Shown: positions 43,777 to 52,582, counted from the first letter of the stretch. The stretch: DNA of 64,000 nt from CAVYHJ01 sp963768165 [NCBI: uncultured bacterium] (GCA_963768165.1 CAVYHJ010000011.1:1-64000), one strand, 5' to 3'. Program-made: numbers and translations. The notes: generated by a model from the letters alone, not told the origin.

Positions 43777-43842
43777 CCTTTTAAATCAACTATCTGTAAA
43801 AATCCCTCTATACTGCAGACAGTTTTCTGGAAGTGTAGTACA

Positions 43843-43869
43843 AGCGGAATTGAAAATTTCAATTCCGCT
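43843..43869. repeat. GCGGAATTGAAA palindrome repeat
   Basis: AGCGGAATTGAAA (43843-43855) pairs with TTTCAATTCCGCT (43857-43869), a near perfect palindrome with a one-base centre, followed by CCAAAGACGTA. Related units at 30707 (TAGAAGACGTA after it) and, degraded, at about 55320. Here it lies just beyond the 3' end of the small basic ORF on the minus strand. Confidence 0.65.
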
Positions 43870-43892
43870 CCAAAGACGTAACACAAAAGGGA

Positions 43893-43982
43893 CTAGCGAT
43901 GTTTGTGGGCGGCTTGACCTTTGCCATGATTGGCACGTTTGCATTTCCAGCGCAGTTTCTTCCGTTTTTTTCCGCGATTCAT
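43893..43982 (-). CDS. 29-residue highly basic protein (possible tiny ribosome-associated protein)
   Basis: ATG at 43982, with GAAAGGA seven bases upstream; it is too short for routine calls. Sequence starts MNRGKKRKKLRWKCKRANHG and ends KGQAAHKHR: more than half of the residues are Lys, Arg or His. Such compact basic proteins include bacterial ribosomal accessory proteins (Thx- or bL36-sized), but I cannot name a family. It has its own 5' gap and a repeat-type hairpin beyond its stop. A ribosomal or nucleic-acid-binding role is inference. Confidence 0.55.
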   Translation of the reverse strand: MNRGKKRKKLRWKCKRANHGKGQAAHKHR

Positions 43983-44059
43983 GAAATATCCTTTCAAAAT
44001 AATTTAGTGAATAGTTAACCGTGTACAGTTTACAGTTTTAAAACAAAAAAAGGCGAGAA

Positions 44060-44833
44060 TTATTTTACCACAGATTGTTCCAATTCGTCTGTAATGGGTC
44101 CGGTGGCTTCACCGCGGACAAATTGCCGGACGACAGGATCCTGCGGTTCTCTGAATTCGTCTTTGGGACCGACTTTGATAATTTTGCCCTTGTAGAGCAT
44201 GGCGATGCGATGGGCGATTTTAAAAACACTAATCATGTCATGGGTCACGACCACCGAGGTGACACCCAGTTTTTGATTGAGTTCGATAATTAGGTTGTTG
44301 ATGACATCGGCATTGATTGGGTCAAGGCCGGTGGTCGGTTCATCATATAATAAAATCTGCGGATCGCGTGCCATCGCTCGCGCGAGTCCGACACGTTTTT
44401 TCATCCCACCGGACAACTCCGCGGGCATCATGTTTTCAATTCCGGAGAGATGCACCAGATCGAGTTTTTCTTTTACGATTTTAATTTTTTCTTCTTCTGA
44501 TAAATCGGTATGTTCATCGAGGGCGAAGCCCACGTTTCCCCGCACGTTGAGTGAATCGAACAAGGCGGCGTATTGAAAAAGCATTCCGAATTTTTCCCGT
44601 ACTTTATTAAGCTGAATTTCATTCATTTGATCAATATCTTCATCTTCGACAAAAACCTGACCCTCATCCGCTATCATCAATCCCATGATATGTTTGAGGG
44701 TAACGCTTTTTCCTTCGCCGCTCCCGCCGATGATAACCATGATTTCGCCTTTTTTAATGGCGAGGTTCACCCCTTGCAGGACTTTTTTACCCCCCAACTG
44801 TTTATGAACATTTTTAAATTCTATTATTTCCAT
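44060..44833 (-). CDS. mlaF: Mla-type lipid ABC transporter ATP-binding protein
   Basis: 257 residues from ATG 44833, ten bases inside the end of mlaE; the longer frame to 45100 is antisense noise in mlaE. Walker A GGSGEGKS (about residue 35), Q-loop MLFQYAALFDSLNV, signature ELSGGMKKRVGLARAMA, Walker B LLYDEPTTGLDP, switch VVTHDM. It energises phospholipid movement between inner and outer membrane. Last gene of the dnaB-mlaE-mlaF series; mlaD is not in the window. Confidence 0.9.
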   Translation of the reverse strand: MEIIEFKNVHKQLGGKKVLQGVNLAIKKGEIMVIIGGSGEGKSVTLKHIMGLMIADEGQVFVEDEDIDQMNEIQLNKVREKFGMLFQYAALFDSLNVRGNVGFALDEHTDLSEEEKIKIVKEKLDLVHLSGIENMMPAELSGGMKKRVGLARAMARDPQILLYDEPTTGLDPINADVINNLIIELNQKLGVTSVVVTHDMISVFKIAHRIAMLYKGKIIKVGPKDEFREPQDPVVRQFVRGEATGPITDELEQSVVK

Positions 44834-45606
44834 AATGATAAAATAAACGACCCCATAATATAGTCGGCGAAAATAATAAGGATGGTACTCGTGACGACAG
44901 AATTGCGTGTCGCGCGTCCAACGCCTTCCGCGCCGCCAAACGTATTGAATCCCTGATAACAACCGATGATAGAAATAATCATGCCAAAAACCGGTGTCTT
45001 CAGAAGACCGGCGTAGATTTCTTTCGGTAGAAGAAAATCCTGGACATTGGAGATATACGATTGGGTAGTTAATTGCAAATTTGTTACCGCCACGCCCCAA
45101 CCGCCGATCATCCCGACGAGCATCGCCAGCACAGTGAGAACCGGTAACATGATGACCGCGGCGACAAATCGTGGAACGACCAAATATTTTACAGGGTCTG
45201 TTGCCAATGTTTGAAGTGCATCAATTTGTTCTGTGACTTGCATGGTTCCAATTTCGGCCGCAATGGACGCGCCCACCCGCGCGGCGATCGCCCATGCCGT
45301 AAACACGGGCCCGATTTCACGCGCAAACGCGATGGCGCTGATTCCTCCGGCATAGAGAGTGGCACCAAATTTTGTGAGTTGGTAACCGGTTTGAAGAACA
45401 AAAATCATACCGATAAATGTGGCGGTCAATAAAACAATCGGGATGGATTCGTAGCCGATATAAACCATTTGTTCGATGATAAGGTTGTAGCGGGGTTTGG
45501 AACGAAATATCCAATAAATCGTTCGAAAAAAGAGAGACATGATTTCGCCGGTTATCTGAATCAAGTTCAGAATACGGGATCCCAGTGCCGTGAGAAGTTT
45601 TGTCAT
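44824..45606 (-). CDS. mlaE: Mla-type lipid ABC transporter permease
   Basis: 260 residues, MlaE/YrbE family with five or six membrane segments. QMVYIGYESIPIVLLTATFIGMIFVLQTGYQL, AFAREIGPVFTAWAIAARVGASIAAEIGTM, EQIDALQTLATDPVKYLVVPRFVA are the family's hallmarks. It overlaps dnaB by 4 bases upstream and mlaF by 10 downstream. With MlaF it forms the inner-membrane complex keeping outer-membrane lipid asymmetry, indicating a diderm envelope. Confidence 0.93.
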   Translation of the reverse strand: MTKLLTALGSRILNLIQITGEIMSLFFRTIYWIFRSKPRYNLIIEQMVYIGYESIPIVLLTATFIGMIFVLQTGYQLTKFGATLYAGGISAIAFAREIGPVFTAWAIAARVGASIAAEIGTMQVTEQIDALQTLATDPVKYLVVPRFVAAVIMLPVLTVLAMLVGMIGGWGVAVTNLQLTTQSYISNVQDFLLPKEIYAGLLKTPVFGMIISIIGCYQGFNTFGGAEGVGRATRNSVVTSTILIIFADYIMGSFILSLWK

Positions 45607-47045
45607 GCCTCGTGGGAGTCCTCTTCATCTTCCGGTGGAGATTCCGGTTGAGGGGAACCGGAGGATGAATCGTAGAGTTCGACAAAGCGAGTGTAATCTT
45701 TGATGAAAGCCAATTTGACAGTATCGGTCGGACCATTACGATGTTTCGCAACGATGATTTCATAGACGTTATCCGTAGTGGTGGGAATATTTTCCTTGCC
45801 GGGTTCAGCCGAAGGACGATGCAAGAAAATAATCACATCGGCATCCTGTTCGAGGGCGCCCGATTCGCGCAAATCGGAGAGTTTCGGACGGGCATCGGGC
45901 CCGCGTTGTTCAACTTGGCGGTTTAACTGAGACAAGGCGACGACTGGAATTTTTAATTCGCGCGCCAGTGCTTTTAAGGAACGGGAGATTTCTGAAATTT
46001 CCTGTTGGCGGCTTTCGATTCTGGCCCGGCCTGTCATCAATTGGAGATAATCCACAACAATCATGCTCAATTCCGGAACTTTTACTTTTAACCGCATGGC
46101 TTTGGCGCGCAGTTCCAACACGGAAATTCCCGGCGTGTCGTCGAGATAGATTACAGAGTCGGTTAATTTTTGTGCAGCTCTAAACAAATCGTCCCAGTTC
46201 CGATTGCTCAAGAATCCCCGACGAATTTTCTCCGAAGTGACACCAGCTTCCGTGCAGAGCATCCGTTGGACAATTTGTTCTTTGGACATTTCGAGGGAAA
46301 AAAGCAAAACCGGATAGGCTTTCTTAGCGGCCAGTGGTCGGGAAGCATACGAGGCGATGTTCAGCGCCAAGGATGTTTTTCCGACACTGGGCCGGGCGGC
46401 GATAATGATTAAATCTGATTTTTGAAACCCGCCCGTGAGATTGTCTAAATTTTTGTATCCGGTGGGGATGCCTGTTAAGAGGCCGCGATTTTTGAAAGAA
46501 TCCTGAATGACATTCATGCCTTCCGTCAATAGATCGCTAAGGAGTTTGATATCGCGATGTTCTTTCTTTTGAGCAATATCAAAAATAAGCCGTTCTGCAT
46601 CCAGAACGAGAGCATCCGTATCAACATTTTGTTCCAGACTTTTTTGCGCGATATGTTCCGCGGCTTGTACCAGTCTACGAGCGATATATTTATCCCGCAA
46701 AATCATCGCATGATGGAGAATATTAGATGTAGTTACAACATTTTCCACCAGAGTGGTCAAATAAAATCCTCCGCCAATGGCATCCAATTTTCCTTGGCTG
46801 GACAAGGCTTCCGTCAAAGTGATGTGGTCAATACGGGTGTTATGGGCGTAGAGATCTTTCATGGCGCGGTAAATGATGGCGTGACCGGTGTGGTAAAAGC
46901 AGTGTTCGTCAATCAAATCCATGATATCGAGAATTGCCTGACTGTCGAGAAGAATGGCACCCAGCACAGAGCGTTCGGCATCTTCATTATGGGGCAAAAT
47001 TCGAGTAGAGGGATCGGATGTGAGGATGGATTCAACCTTTGCCAT
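45603..47045 (-). CDS. dnaB: Replicative DNA helicase DnaB
   Basis: About 480 residues. N-terminal primase-binding domain (LPHNEDAERSVLGAILLD), then the RecA-like motor with Walker A AARPSVGKTSLALNIA, LFSLEMSKEQIVQRML, Walker B LSMIVVDYLQLM and the R finger region LSDLRESGALEQDADVIIFLHR. A TTG start at 47060 is possible; ATG 47045 with AGGTGA just upstream is preferred. The C-terminus is an acidic, Pro/Glu-rich tail. It follows rplI past a hairpin terminator, the classic rpsF-ssb-rpsR-rplI-dnaB order. Confidence 0.95.
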   Translation of the reverse strand: MAKVESILTSDPSTRILPHNEDAERSVLGAILLDSQAILDIMDLIDEHCFYHTGHAIIYRAMKDLYAHNTRIDHITLTEALSSQGKLDAIGGGFYLTTLVENVVTTSNILHHAMILRDKYIARRLVQAAEHIAQKSLEQNVDTDALVLDAERLIFDIAQKKEHRDIKLLSDLLTEGMNVIQDSFKNRGLLTGIPTGYKNLDNLTGGFQKSDLIIIAARPSVGKTSLALNIASYASRPLAAKKAYPVLLFSLEMSKEQIVQRMLCTEAGVTSEKIRRGFLSNRNWDDLFRAAQKLTDSVIYLDDTPGISVLELRAKAMRLKVKVPELSMIVVDYLQLMTGRARIESRQQEISEISRSLKALARELKIPVVALSQLNRQVEQRGPDARPKLSDLRESGALEQDADVIIFLHRPSAEPGKENIPTTTDNVYEIIVAKHRNGPTDTVKLAFIKDYTRFVELYDSSSGSPQPESPPEDEEDSHEA

Positions 47046-47073
47046 AAAGTCACCTGTCAAACAGAATTGAAAA

Positions 47074-47094
47074 AGGGACCTTTCACAGGTCCCT
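47074..47094 (-). terminator. Terminator between rplI and dnaB
   Basis: On the minus strand AGGGACCT (47094-47087), loop GTGAA, AGGTCCCT (47081-47074), then TTTTC. It should limit read-through from the ribosomal operon into dnaB. Confidence 0.65.
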
Positions 47095-47145
47095 TAGTTT
47101 CGTTTTATCTTAAACAAAGATCGCGCGTAATGCAAGGAAAATTTT

Positions 47146-47613
47146 TTAGGAGGAAGCAGGTGTTGCCGTTTCTTCCTTGGCGACGGTTAATTGCACGGAA
47201 GCGATGATTTCCGGATGTAGTTTAATGGATACCGTAAAATTACCGAGAGCACGAATCGGACTCGCCAAAACGATTTTTTTACGGTCAATTTCGAACCCTT
47301 TGGCTTTTAACGCTGCCGCGATATCGGCGACCGTCACGGACCCGAAAAGGCGGTCTTCTTCACCGGTTTTGACAATAATGGTGATCGGGGTTGAGTTCAA
47401 GGCATCGGCTACCAGTTGATGCTCGGCTTTTTCCTTCGCCAGGATTTTCGCGCGTTTAACGGCACCTTGCTCGAATAATTTAATGGCTTGCGGAGTGGCT
47501 TCAATGGCTAATTGGCGGGGTATCAAATAGTTGCGCGCATACCCGTCGGCAACATTGGTTACCTCACCCATTTTTCCAAGGTCTGGTACACTTTCTTTTA
47601 AAATGATTTTCAT
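47146..47613 (-). CDS. rplI: 50S ribosomal protein L9
   Basis: 155 residues: the N-terminal MKIILKESVPDLGKMGEVTNVADGYARNYLIPR, a long central helix and the C-terminal domain with TGEEDRLFGSVTVADIAAALKAKGFEIDRKKI. Length is normal. It binds 23S rRNA at the base of the L1 stalk. Fourth of the ribosomal cluster, 30 bases after rpsR. Confidence 0.97.
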   Translation of the reverse strand: MKIILKESVPDLGKMGEVTNVADGYARNYLIPRQLAIEATPQAIKLFEQGAVKRAKILAKEKAEHQLVADALNSTPITIIVKTGEEDRLFGSVTVADIAAALKAKGFEIDRKKIVLASPIRALGNFTVSIKLHPEIIASVQLTVAKEETATPASS

Positions 47614-47643
47614 AATCGTATCCTTTTGAGTAGTAAAATTAGA

Positions 47644-47973
47644 TTATTCCGAACTAAACGGCAATAATGCGATACTGCGAGCGCGTTTGACCGCTTCCGT
47701 TAAGAGCCGTTGATGCCGGGCGCAATTTCCGGTAATCCGGCGGGGAATGATTTTTCCGCGCTCGGTGACAAACCGCCGCAGCCGGACGATATCTTTGTAA
47801 TCGATTAAATCCATTTTATCCATGCAGAATTTACAAGATTTTCGCCGGATAAAACGATGGGGCCGGGCTCCGGGGCCTGTGCTGCTTCCGGGAGAATTAC
47901 TGCGTGAGCCTCCACTGCTCGAATTACTGCGTGAACTTCCTCTGTTTGATGAATATGGGCGTTCGTGATCCAT
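47644..47973 (-). CDS. rpsR: 30S ribosomal protein S18 with an extended N-terminus
   Basis: 109 residues; the conserved part ([49 protein letters not shown]) begins at about residue 40. Four cysteine positions are partly present (CKFC, NCARH), a zinc-binding-type S18. The first 38 residues are a Ser/Gly/Arg/Pro-rich low-complexity tail ([15 protein letters not shown]) not found in typical S18 of about 75 residues. It is probably disordered and may bind rRNA or be repeat expansion. Confidence 0.93.
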   Translation of the reverse strand: MDHERPYSSNRGSSRSNSSSGGSRSNSPGSSTGPGARPHRFIRRKSCKFCMDKMDLIDYKDIVRLRRFVTERGKIIPRRITGNCARHQRLLTEAVKRARSIALLPFSSE

Positions 47974-48024
47974 TTTTAATTAACTCCTTCTCTATCTATT
48001 GCAATGTTAAATTTTATGAATTGT

Positions 48025-48453
48025 TTAAAACGGAACATCATCACCGGTTTCTTCCGCCGGTGGTTCGCTAGGAGCTGTTTCCGCACCAGGAGCGCCCGAC
48101 GCAGGTGCACCAGGTGGGCGCGATGTCCGTTCCAATGGGGATATCGCGAACGTTTCTACTTCAATGGTACTGCGTTTCTGGCCATCTTGTGTTTCCCAAG
48201 AACGTTGACGCAACCGGCCATCCACGAATACTTCTTTTCCTTTACTGTAGAATTCATTGGCATGTTCGGCTTGTCGTCCCCATAAATTCACCCGGATGAA
48301 AAGAGTTTCTTCTTGGTTATTTCCGGCTTTGTCTTTATAAAACCGATTGACCGCCATATCAAATGCCGCCACTGCGGCTCCGCTGGGCAAGTACCGGATT
48401 TCCGGGTCTTTGGTCAACCGTCCAATGAGTGTAACACGGTTTAAATTAGCCAT
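48025..48453 (-). CDS. ssb: Single-stranded DNA-binding protein
   Basis: 142 residues: OB-fold with NRVTLIGRLTKDPEIRYLPSGAAVAAFDMAVNR and FIRVNLWGRQAEHANEFYSKGKEVFVDGRLR, a Pro/Gly/Ala-rich linker and the acidic tip DDVPF that recruits partner proteins. It overlaps rpsF by 8 bases (rpsF stop at 48446). It protects single-stranded DNA in replication and repair. Confidence 0.96.
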   Translation of the reverse strand: MANLNRVTLIGRLTKDPEIRYLPSGAAVAAFDMAVNRFYKDKAGNNQEETLFIRVNLWGRQAEHANEFYSKGKEVFVDGRLRQRSWETQDGQKRSTIEVETFAISPLERTSRPPGAPASGAPGAETAPSEPPAEETGDDVPF

Positions 48454-48847
48454 TGGTAATTCCCTCTCCTGTTTCTACCGTACTGGCGGAGACAGGTTCG
48501 GGTGCCGGCGCCACTTTTTTCTTTTTATTTTTCTTTCTTCCAAAGCGGCTTCGGTTCACCTGCTCCACCTGTATGGTGAGTGATTTTAATACGTTTTCGT
48601 CAAATCGAAACAAGGTTTCCAATTGTTCCACCACGGTAGGTACGCTGTTATGAAAAAGATACACGTAGTATCCTTCATTTTTCTTTTTCACTTCATACGC
48701 CAATTTCCGTTTACCCCATTTTTCAGTTTTGGTGATTTCGCCTTCATTGTTTTTGATGATTCCTTCGATTTTATGGATTTTTTGGTCAATTCCGGCTTCG
48801 TCCAGAGTCGAGTCAAAAATTACAATCGTGTCGAAAATTCGTTTCAT
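48446..48847 (-). CDS. rpsF: 30S ribosomal protein S6
   Basis: 133 residues: FDTIVIFDSTLDEAGIDQKIHKIEGIIKNNEGEI, KWGKRKLAYEVKKKNEGYYVYLFH. The C-terminus carries a lysine-rich run (GRKKNKKKKVAPAPEP) longer than usual. First ribosomal gene of the cluster and translationally coupled to ssb. It forms the S6-S18 pair on 16S rRNA. Confidence 0.95.
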   Translation of the reverse strand: MKRIFDTIVIFDSTLDEAGIDQKIHKIEGIIKNNEGEITKTEKWGKRKLAYEVKKKNEGYYVYLFHNSVPTVVEQLETLFRFDENVLKSLTIQVEQVNRSRFGRKKNKKKKVAPAPEPVSASTVETGEGITNG

Positions 48848-48853
48848 ACTATT

Positions 48854-49435
48854 TTACTCCTGTTCATTTTTCTTGCGTTTGTTAAAGAGGTTCATGGCTT
48901 TTACAGTTCCTGAAACTACGAGTGTGGTCACTGCTTCTTTTGCCTTTTGAACCATGTCTTTTACTGTTTCCATTTCTGCCTTAGCGAATTTGGATAACAC
49001 ATAATCCGCTTGGTCATACCCCGGCGGTGGTTCATCTATTCCTATACGGACCCGGATAAACTCTTGAGTTCCGATATTCGCAATAATGGAAGTCAATCCG
49101 TTATGACCACCATCCGACCCGCGTTCCCGGATTCTCAATTGTCCCAGCGGTAAATGAATATCGTCGCAAACGATTATTAAATCTGCCGGTTCCATCTTGA
49201 ACCAGTGCATCATCGGGGCGACGGATTCTCCACTCAGATTCATATATGTTAAAGGTTTAGCGAGAATGATTTCTTGACTTTCAATCTCACCTTTACCATA
49301 AATCGCGTTCCATTTTTCTTTACTCACCGATATTTTATACTCATCGGCGATGGCATCCACCGTCATGAACCCGACGTTATGCCGCGTATTCTGATACTGC
49401 CGACCGGGATTCCCCAATCCGACAATCAGTTTCAT
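48854..49435 (-). CDS. pth: Peptidyl-tRNA hydrolase
   Basis: 193 residues. Catalytic segments: KLIVGLGNPGRQYQNTRHNVGF (His and Asn of the active site), AKPLTYMNLSGESV, IVCDDIHLPLGQLRIRERGSDGGHNGLTSI. It frees tRNA from stalled peptidyl-tRNA. It ends just before rpsF with a 6-base gap and follows rplY by 6 bases, so it belongs to the same transcript. Confidence 0.95.
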   Translation of the reverse strand: MKLIVGLGNPGRQYQNTRHNVGFMTVDAIADEYKISVSKEKWNAIYGKGEIESQEIILAKPLTYMNLSGESVAPMMHWFKMEPADLIIVCDDIHLPLGQLRIRERGSDGGHNGLTSIIANIGTQEFIRVRIGIDEPPPGYDQADYVLSKFAKAEMETVKDMVQKAKEAVTTLVVSGTVKAMNLFNKRKKNEQE

Positions 49436-49441
49436 TCCAAA

Positions 49442-50251
49442 TTAACCTTTTTTCTCTGGAGATTTCTTTTCGCCAGGCTTTTTCTCGGCGCCTGCCGCTG
49501 GAGCCGCACCTTTCGCCGCAGGTGTTGCGCCTTTTGCTGCTGGAGCCGCACCCTTGGCTTCGGGTGCCTTCTTGGCATCCTTGCCTTCCGCTGCAGTTTC
49601 TTCCGCGCCTTCCTCTTCCTTCTTCCCGCGTTCAATGACTTCCGGTTCAGTAATTTCTTCCGTAGTCGTCGCCGCGACTTCTTCCGCGACAGGCGGTACG
49701 ATACTGATTACGTTTTTATCCGGGTCATCCAATAGTTTGACGCCTTCCGGAACTTTTAAATCGCGAATGTGAACTGAGTCACGGATCTTCAATGGGGTGA
49801 CATCCACGGTTATTTTATCGGGAATTAAACTGGGTAAACATTGCACCAGAACATCCCGCATGACGTATTCCAAAATACCCCCGATTTGCACACCTTGAGC
49901 GATACCGAGTGCTTCAATGCGAACACGGGTTTTCAATTCCTTATCCATAGAAATGCGGTAAAAGTCAATATGGACAAAACTACCCTTAAGAGGGTCTTTT
50001 TGGATGTCTTTAATAATCACAGATTGTACTTCTTGAGATGAGCCATCCCCGATTTCCAGATTAATGAGGACATTTAGTCCTGCGCTGGATTTCAATACAT
50101 TATGAAGGTCACGATCAACTAAACTGATGGCCTGTGATCCCCCATCTCCGCCATATATGACCGCCGGGACTGAACCGACCATGCGTAACTGCCGGTTGGC
50201 GCCTTTGGTGATCTTCTCGCGTTTATTTGCTTTGAGTGAAACTTGTTGCAT
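49442..50251 (-). CDS. rplY: 50S ribosomal protein L25 (CTC-type) with a long alanine/lysine tail
   Basis: 269 residues. The L25 core and TL5/CTC domain are visible: LKANKREKITKGANRQLRMVGSVPAVIYGG, GSFVHIDFYRISMDKELKTRVRIEALG, LVQCLPSLIPDKITVDVTPLKIRDSVHI. The C-terminal 75 residues consist of repeats of KGAAPAAKGATPAAKGA and a KKPGEKKSPEKK tail, low complexity and unusual in length. It binds 5S rRNA. Confidence 0.93.
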   Translation of the reverse strand: MQQVSLKANKREKITKGANRQLRMVGSVPAVIYGGDGGSQAISLVDRDLHNVLKSSAGLNVLINLEIGDGSSQEVQSVIIKDIQKDPLKGSFVHIDFYRISMDKELKTRVRIEALGIAQGVQIGGILEYVMRDVLVQCLPSLIPDKITVDVTPLKIRDSVHIRDLKVPEGVKLLDDPDKNVISIVPPVAEEVAATTTEEITEPEVIERGKKEEEGAEETAAEGKDAKKAPEAKGAAPAAKGATPAAKGAAPAAGAEKKPGEKKSPEKKG

Positions 50252-50271
50252 ATTACATGACTCCTTTTTCT

Positions 50272-51210
50272 TTACACAAATAACGAACTTACAGATGAAT
50301 AGTGGTAAATACGATTCGTTGCTTCCGCCAGTAATTCAGCGATGGACAACACTTTAATTTTCGGACAAAGTTTTTTCTTGTCCAAAGCGATCGTATTGGT
50401 CACTACCAATTCTTTCAACGGCGAATCCATAATCCGTTGAATCGCCGGACCACTGAGTACCGCATGGGTACACCCGGCATAAATGTCCTTCGCGCCGGCT
50501 TTTTTCAGCGCGTAAACTGCTTCCGTTAGAGTGCCTGCTGAATCGACCATATCATCGGAGATTATGATGTTTTTACCTTCGACATCACCGATAACATTCA
50601 TCACTTCCGCCTCGCCTTGTCGAGGTCGGCGTTTGTCTATGATGGCCAGCGGACTGTCCAACTGACGAGCAAAGGACCGTGCCCGTTTGACGCTCCCGAT
50701 ATCCGGGGAAACGACCATTACATTATCTAATTTTAATGTCGCGAAATATTTGCCCAAAAGTCCATCGGCAAACAAGTTATCCACCGGGATATCAAAGAAA
50801 CCTTGTATTTGGCCGGCATGTAAATCCACCGTAACTACACGGTCGGCGCCGGCGGTTGTAATCAAATTAGCAATTAATTTGGCGGTGACGGGAACCCGCG
50901 GCTGATCTTTTCTATCCTGTCGGGCGTAACCGTAATAGGGTAATACCGCCGTGATACGCTGAGCCGATGCCCGGCGCAACGCATCCATTATAATTAATAA
51001 TTCCATCAAATGTTCATTGACTGGCGGGGAGGTTGGCTGAATGACAAAGACTTCCGCGCCGCGAACATTTTCATTAATCTTGGTGAAGATTTCCGTATCG
51101 GGGAAATGCTTAATTTCAATTTTCCCAACGGGTACGTTCAATACCTGGCAAATTTCTGTTACCAGTCCCGGATTCGCACTTCCACCAAAAATCTTCAAAT
51201 CGTTTAACAC
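50272..51210 (-). CDS. prs: Ribose-phosphate pyrophosphokinase
   Basis: About 312 residues from a GTG at 51210 (AGGA eight bases upstream); the longer frame to 51372 runs through the tRNA and is rejected. Motifs: LKIFGGSANPGLVTEICQVL, FSDTEI-like FPDTEIFTKINENVRGAEVFVIQPTSPPVNEHLMELL, VDLHAGQIQGFFDIPVDNL and the PRPP-binding loop IIISDDMVDSAGTL. It makes PRPP for nucleotides, His and Trp. Follows tRNA-Gln on the same strand and heads the ribosomal cluster. Confidence 0.93.
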   Translation of the reverse strand: MLNDLKIFGGSANPGLVTEICQVLNVPVGKIEIKHFPDTEIFTKINENVRGAEVFVIQPTSPPVNEHLMELLIIMDALRRASAQRITAVLPYYGYARQDRKDQPRVPVTAKLIANLITTAGADRVVTVDLHAGQIQGFFDIPVDNLFADGLLGKYFATLKLDNVMVVSPDIGSVKRARSFARQLDSPLAIIDKRRPRQGEAEVMNVIGDVEGKNIIISDDMVDSAGTLTEAVYALKKAGAKDIYAGCTHAVLSGPAIQRIMDSPLKELVVTNTIALDKKKLCPKIKVLSIAELLAEATNRIYHYSSVSSLFV

Positions 51211-51278
51211 AAGACGATCCTGTTTATTATATAACGGATTAGATTGATTTCTATATCCCCGTCTCAAAGCCAGCCAGT

Positions 51279-51353
51279 TGGCTGCCCCGCAAGGATTCGA
51301 ACCTTGTCGCGCAGCTCCAAAGGCTGCTGTGCTACCAGTTACACTACGGGGCA
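51279..51353 (-). tRNA. tRNA-Gln (anticodon TTG)
   Basis: 75 bases on the minus strand. Acceptor TGCCCCG/CGGGGCA, D-arm GTGT-AACTGGTA-GCAC, anticodon stem GCAGC/GCTGC with loop CTTTGGA (TTG), T-arm CAAGG-TTCGAAT-CCTTG, discriminator G and an encoded CCA. The U1-A72 first pair matches bacterial tRNA-Gln. It lies 69 bases upstream of prs. Confidence 0.93.
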
Positions 51354-51475
51354 ACAGTTCCTTCGGGGACAAAGGATATAAATTTTAGCCAAGTTTGACC
51401 ACTTTTGTCAAGCAAAAAACTTGACATGGGAAGACTGATTTGACTTACTTCAACCTGTTCCTTGAAAATAATAGC

Positions 51476-52507
51476 ATGACTTTCAAAACTTTACATATTA
51501 CCAATGGGGATTGTTCATCGAATTTACTAAAGCAAACCATGCTGGAAGGAGACATCATTGTATACAGCGATGTGCTCCATGAAGGGCCGACACCAGCGGG
51601 GTTGGAACCGGAACAATGGCGCAAAGTGCGGGCGCAATATTTCTCTGACCAAGGATGGGCGACTTACGATGATTTTATAGATTATCACACGCAACTGGAT
51701 GAGGCGTTAGCGAAATACTCCGATTATGCAGAAATTATTCTCTGGTTGGAACATGATTTATTTGATCAATTAATCCTGATTCGTTTATTGGACTGGTTCT
51801 CGAAACAGGAGTTGGGTAATACCAAACTTGGGTTGATTTGTATTGGTGAATTTCCTGGAATTCAACGGTTTATTGGATTGGGTCAATTGACATCAGAGCA
51901 GATTGCCTCGTTATATGGCACACAACATAAAGTAACAGTAGAAGAATTTGATTTGGCAAAACAAGCATGGTCAACGTTCTGCTTCAAAGATCCTTCTCAA
52001 TTAATGTCGTTTCTGAATAAGGATACTCATGCTCTGCCATTTCTTCGTTCCGCCATACTCCGCCATTTGGAACAATATCCGTCTTTGGAAAATGGATTGT
52101 CGAGAACTGAACAGCAGATTTTGGAAGTCGTGGAATCCGGTATTCATAAACGCGGGGATATTTTCAAGAAGGTACAAGATTTGGAAGAACGACCTTTCAT
52201 GGGAGATACAATTTTCTGGTCGTATTTGGATAATTTATTGGAAGGGGAAGAGCCTCTTTTGCGCGCGGGGATTGGAAGTTTGATGGCAACGAATTTGGGT
52301 AATGAACCGGAAGAACAAAAGTTTCTCAACCAGCCGATTCATATTACTCCGAAGGGTAGGGAAGTCCTGCAAGGGAAGGCCGATTGGGTTAAGCTAAACG
52401 GAATTAATCGCTGGCTTGGTGGTGTCCGTCTTTACGGGAAAGATTCCCCCTGGCGTTGGGATAATAAGAATAAAAATCTTGTGCATGTTGACGTTGACCC
52501 GATTTAA
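51476..52507 (+). CDS. DUF1835-domain protein
   Basis: 343 residues from ATG 51476. The N-terminal THITNGDSS-like start (LHITNGDCSSNLLKQTMLEGDIIVYSDVLHEGPTP), LWLEHDLFDQLILIRLLDWF and the later MGDTIFWSYLDNLL and WRWDN are the DUF1835/DUF3658-type pattern. The function of the family is unknown; members appear as single cytoplasmic proteins. It diverges from the tRNA-prs unit. A TTG start at 51440 would add 12 residues. Confidence 0.85.
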   Translation: MTFKTLHITNGDCSSNLLKQTMLEGDIIVYSDVLHEGPTPAGLEPEQWRKVRAQYFSDQGWATYDDFIDYHTQLDEALAKYSDYAEIILWLEHDLFDQLILIRLLDWFSKQELGNTKLGLICIGEFPGIQRFIGLGQLTSEQIASLYGTQHKVTVEEFDLAKQAWSTFCFKDPSQLMSFLNKDTHALPFLRSAILRHLEQYPSLENGLSRTEQQILEVVESGIHKRGDIFKKVQDLEERPFMGDTIFWSYLDNLLEGEEPLLRAGIGSLMATNLGNEPEEQKFLNQPIHITPKGREVLQGKADWVKLNGINRWLGGVRLYGKDSPWRWDNKNKNLVHVDVDPI

Positions 52508-52556
52508 TAATTATTCAGGAGATTAATCGAGGGAAACTAAGATAGACCACCCTTTT

Positions 52557-52582
52557 GTCCCCTCCTCAATTGAGGAGGGGAC
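52557..52582. repeat. Perfect 26-base palindrome
   Basis: GTCCCCTCCTCAA at 52557-52569 is the exact reverse complement of TTGAGGAGGGGAC at 52570-52582, with no loop. It lies 50 bases after the DUF1835 stop and may also stop transcription in both directions. Confidence 0.7.

Noticed and set aside
43921-43940. TGGCAC...TTTGCA as a sigma-54 promoter
   Set aside because: The spacing between the two parts is too short and it lies within the small basic ORF.
44834-45100. Longer start for mlaF
   Set aside because: The extra residues are a frame inside mlaE and unrelated to ABC ATPases.
51211-51372. Longer start for prs
   Set aside because: It would translate through tRNA-Gln; GTG 51210 matches the family N-terminus.
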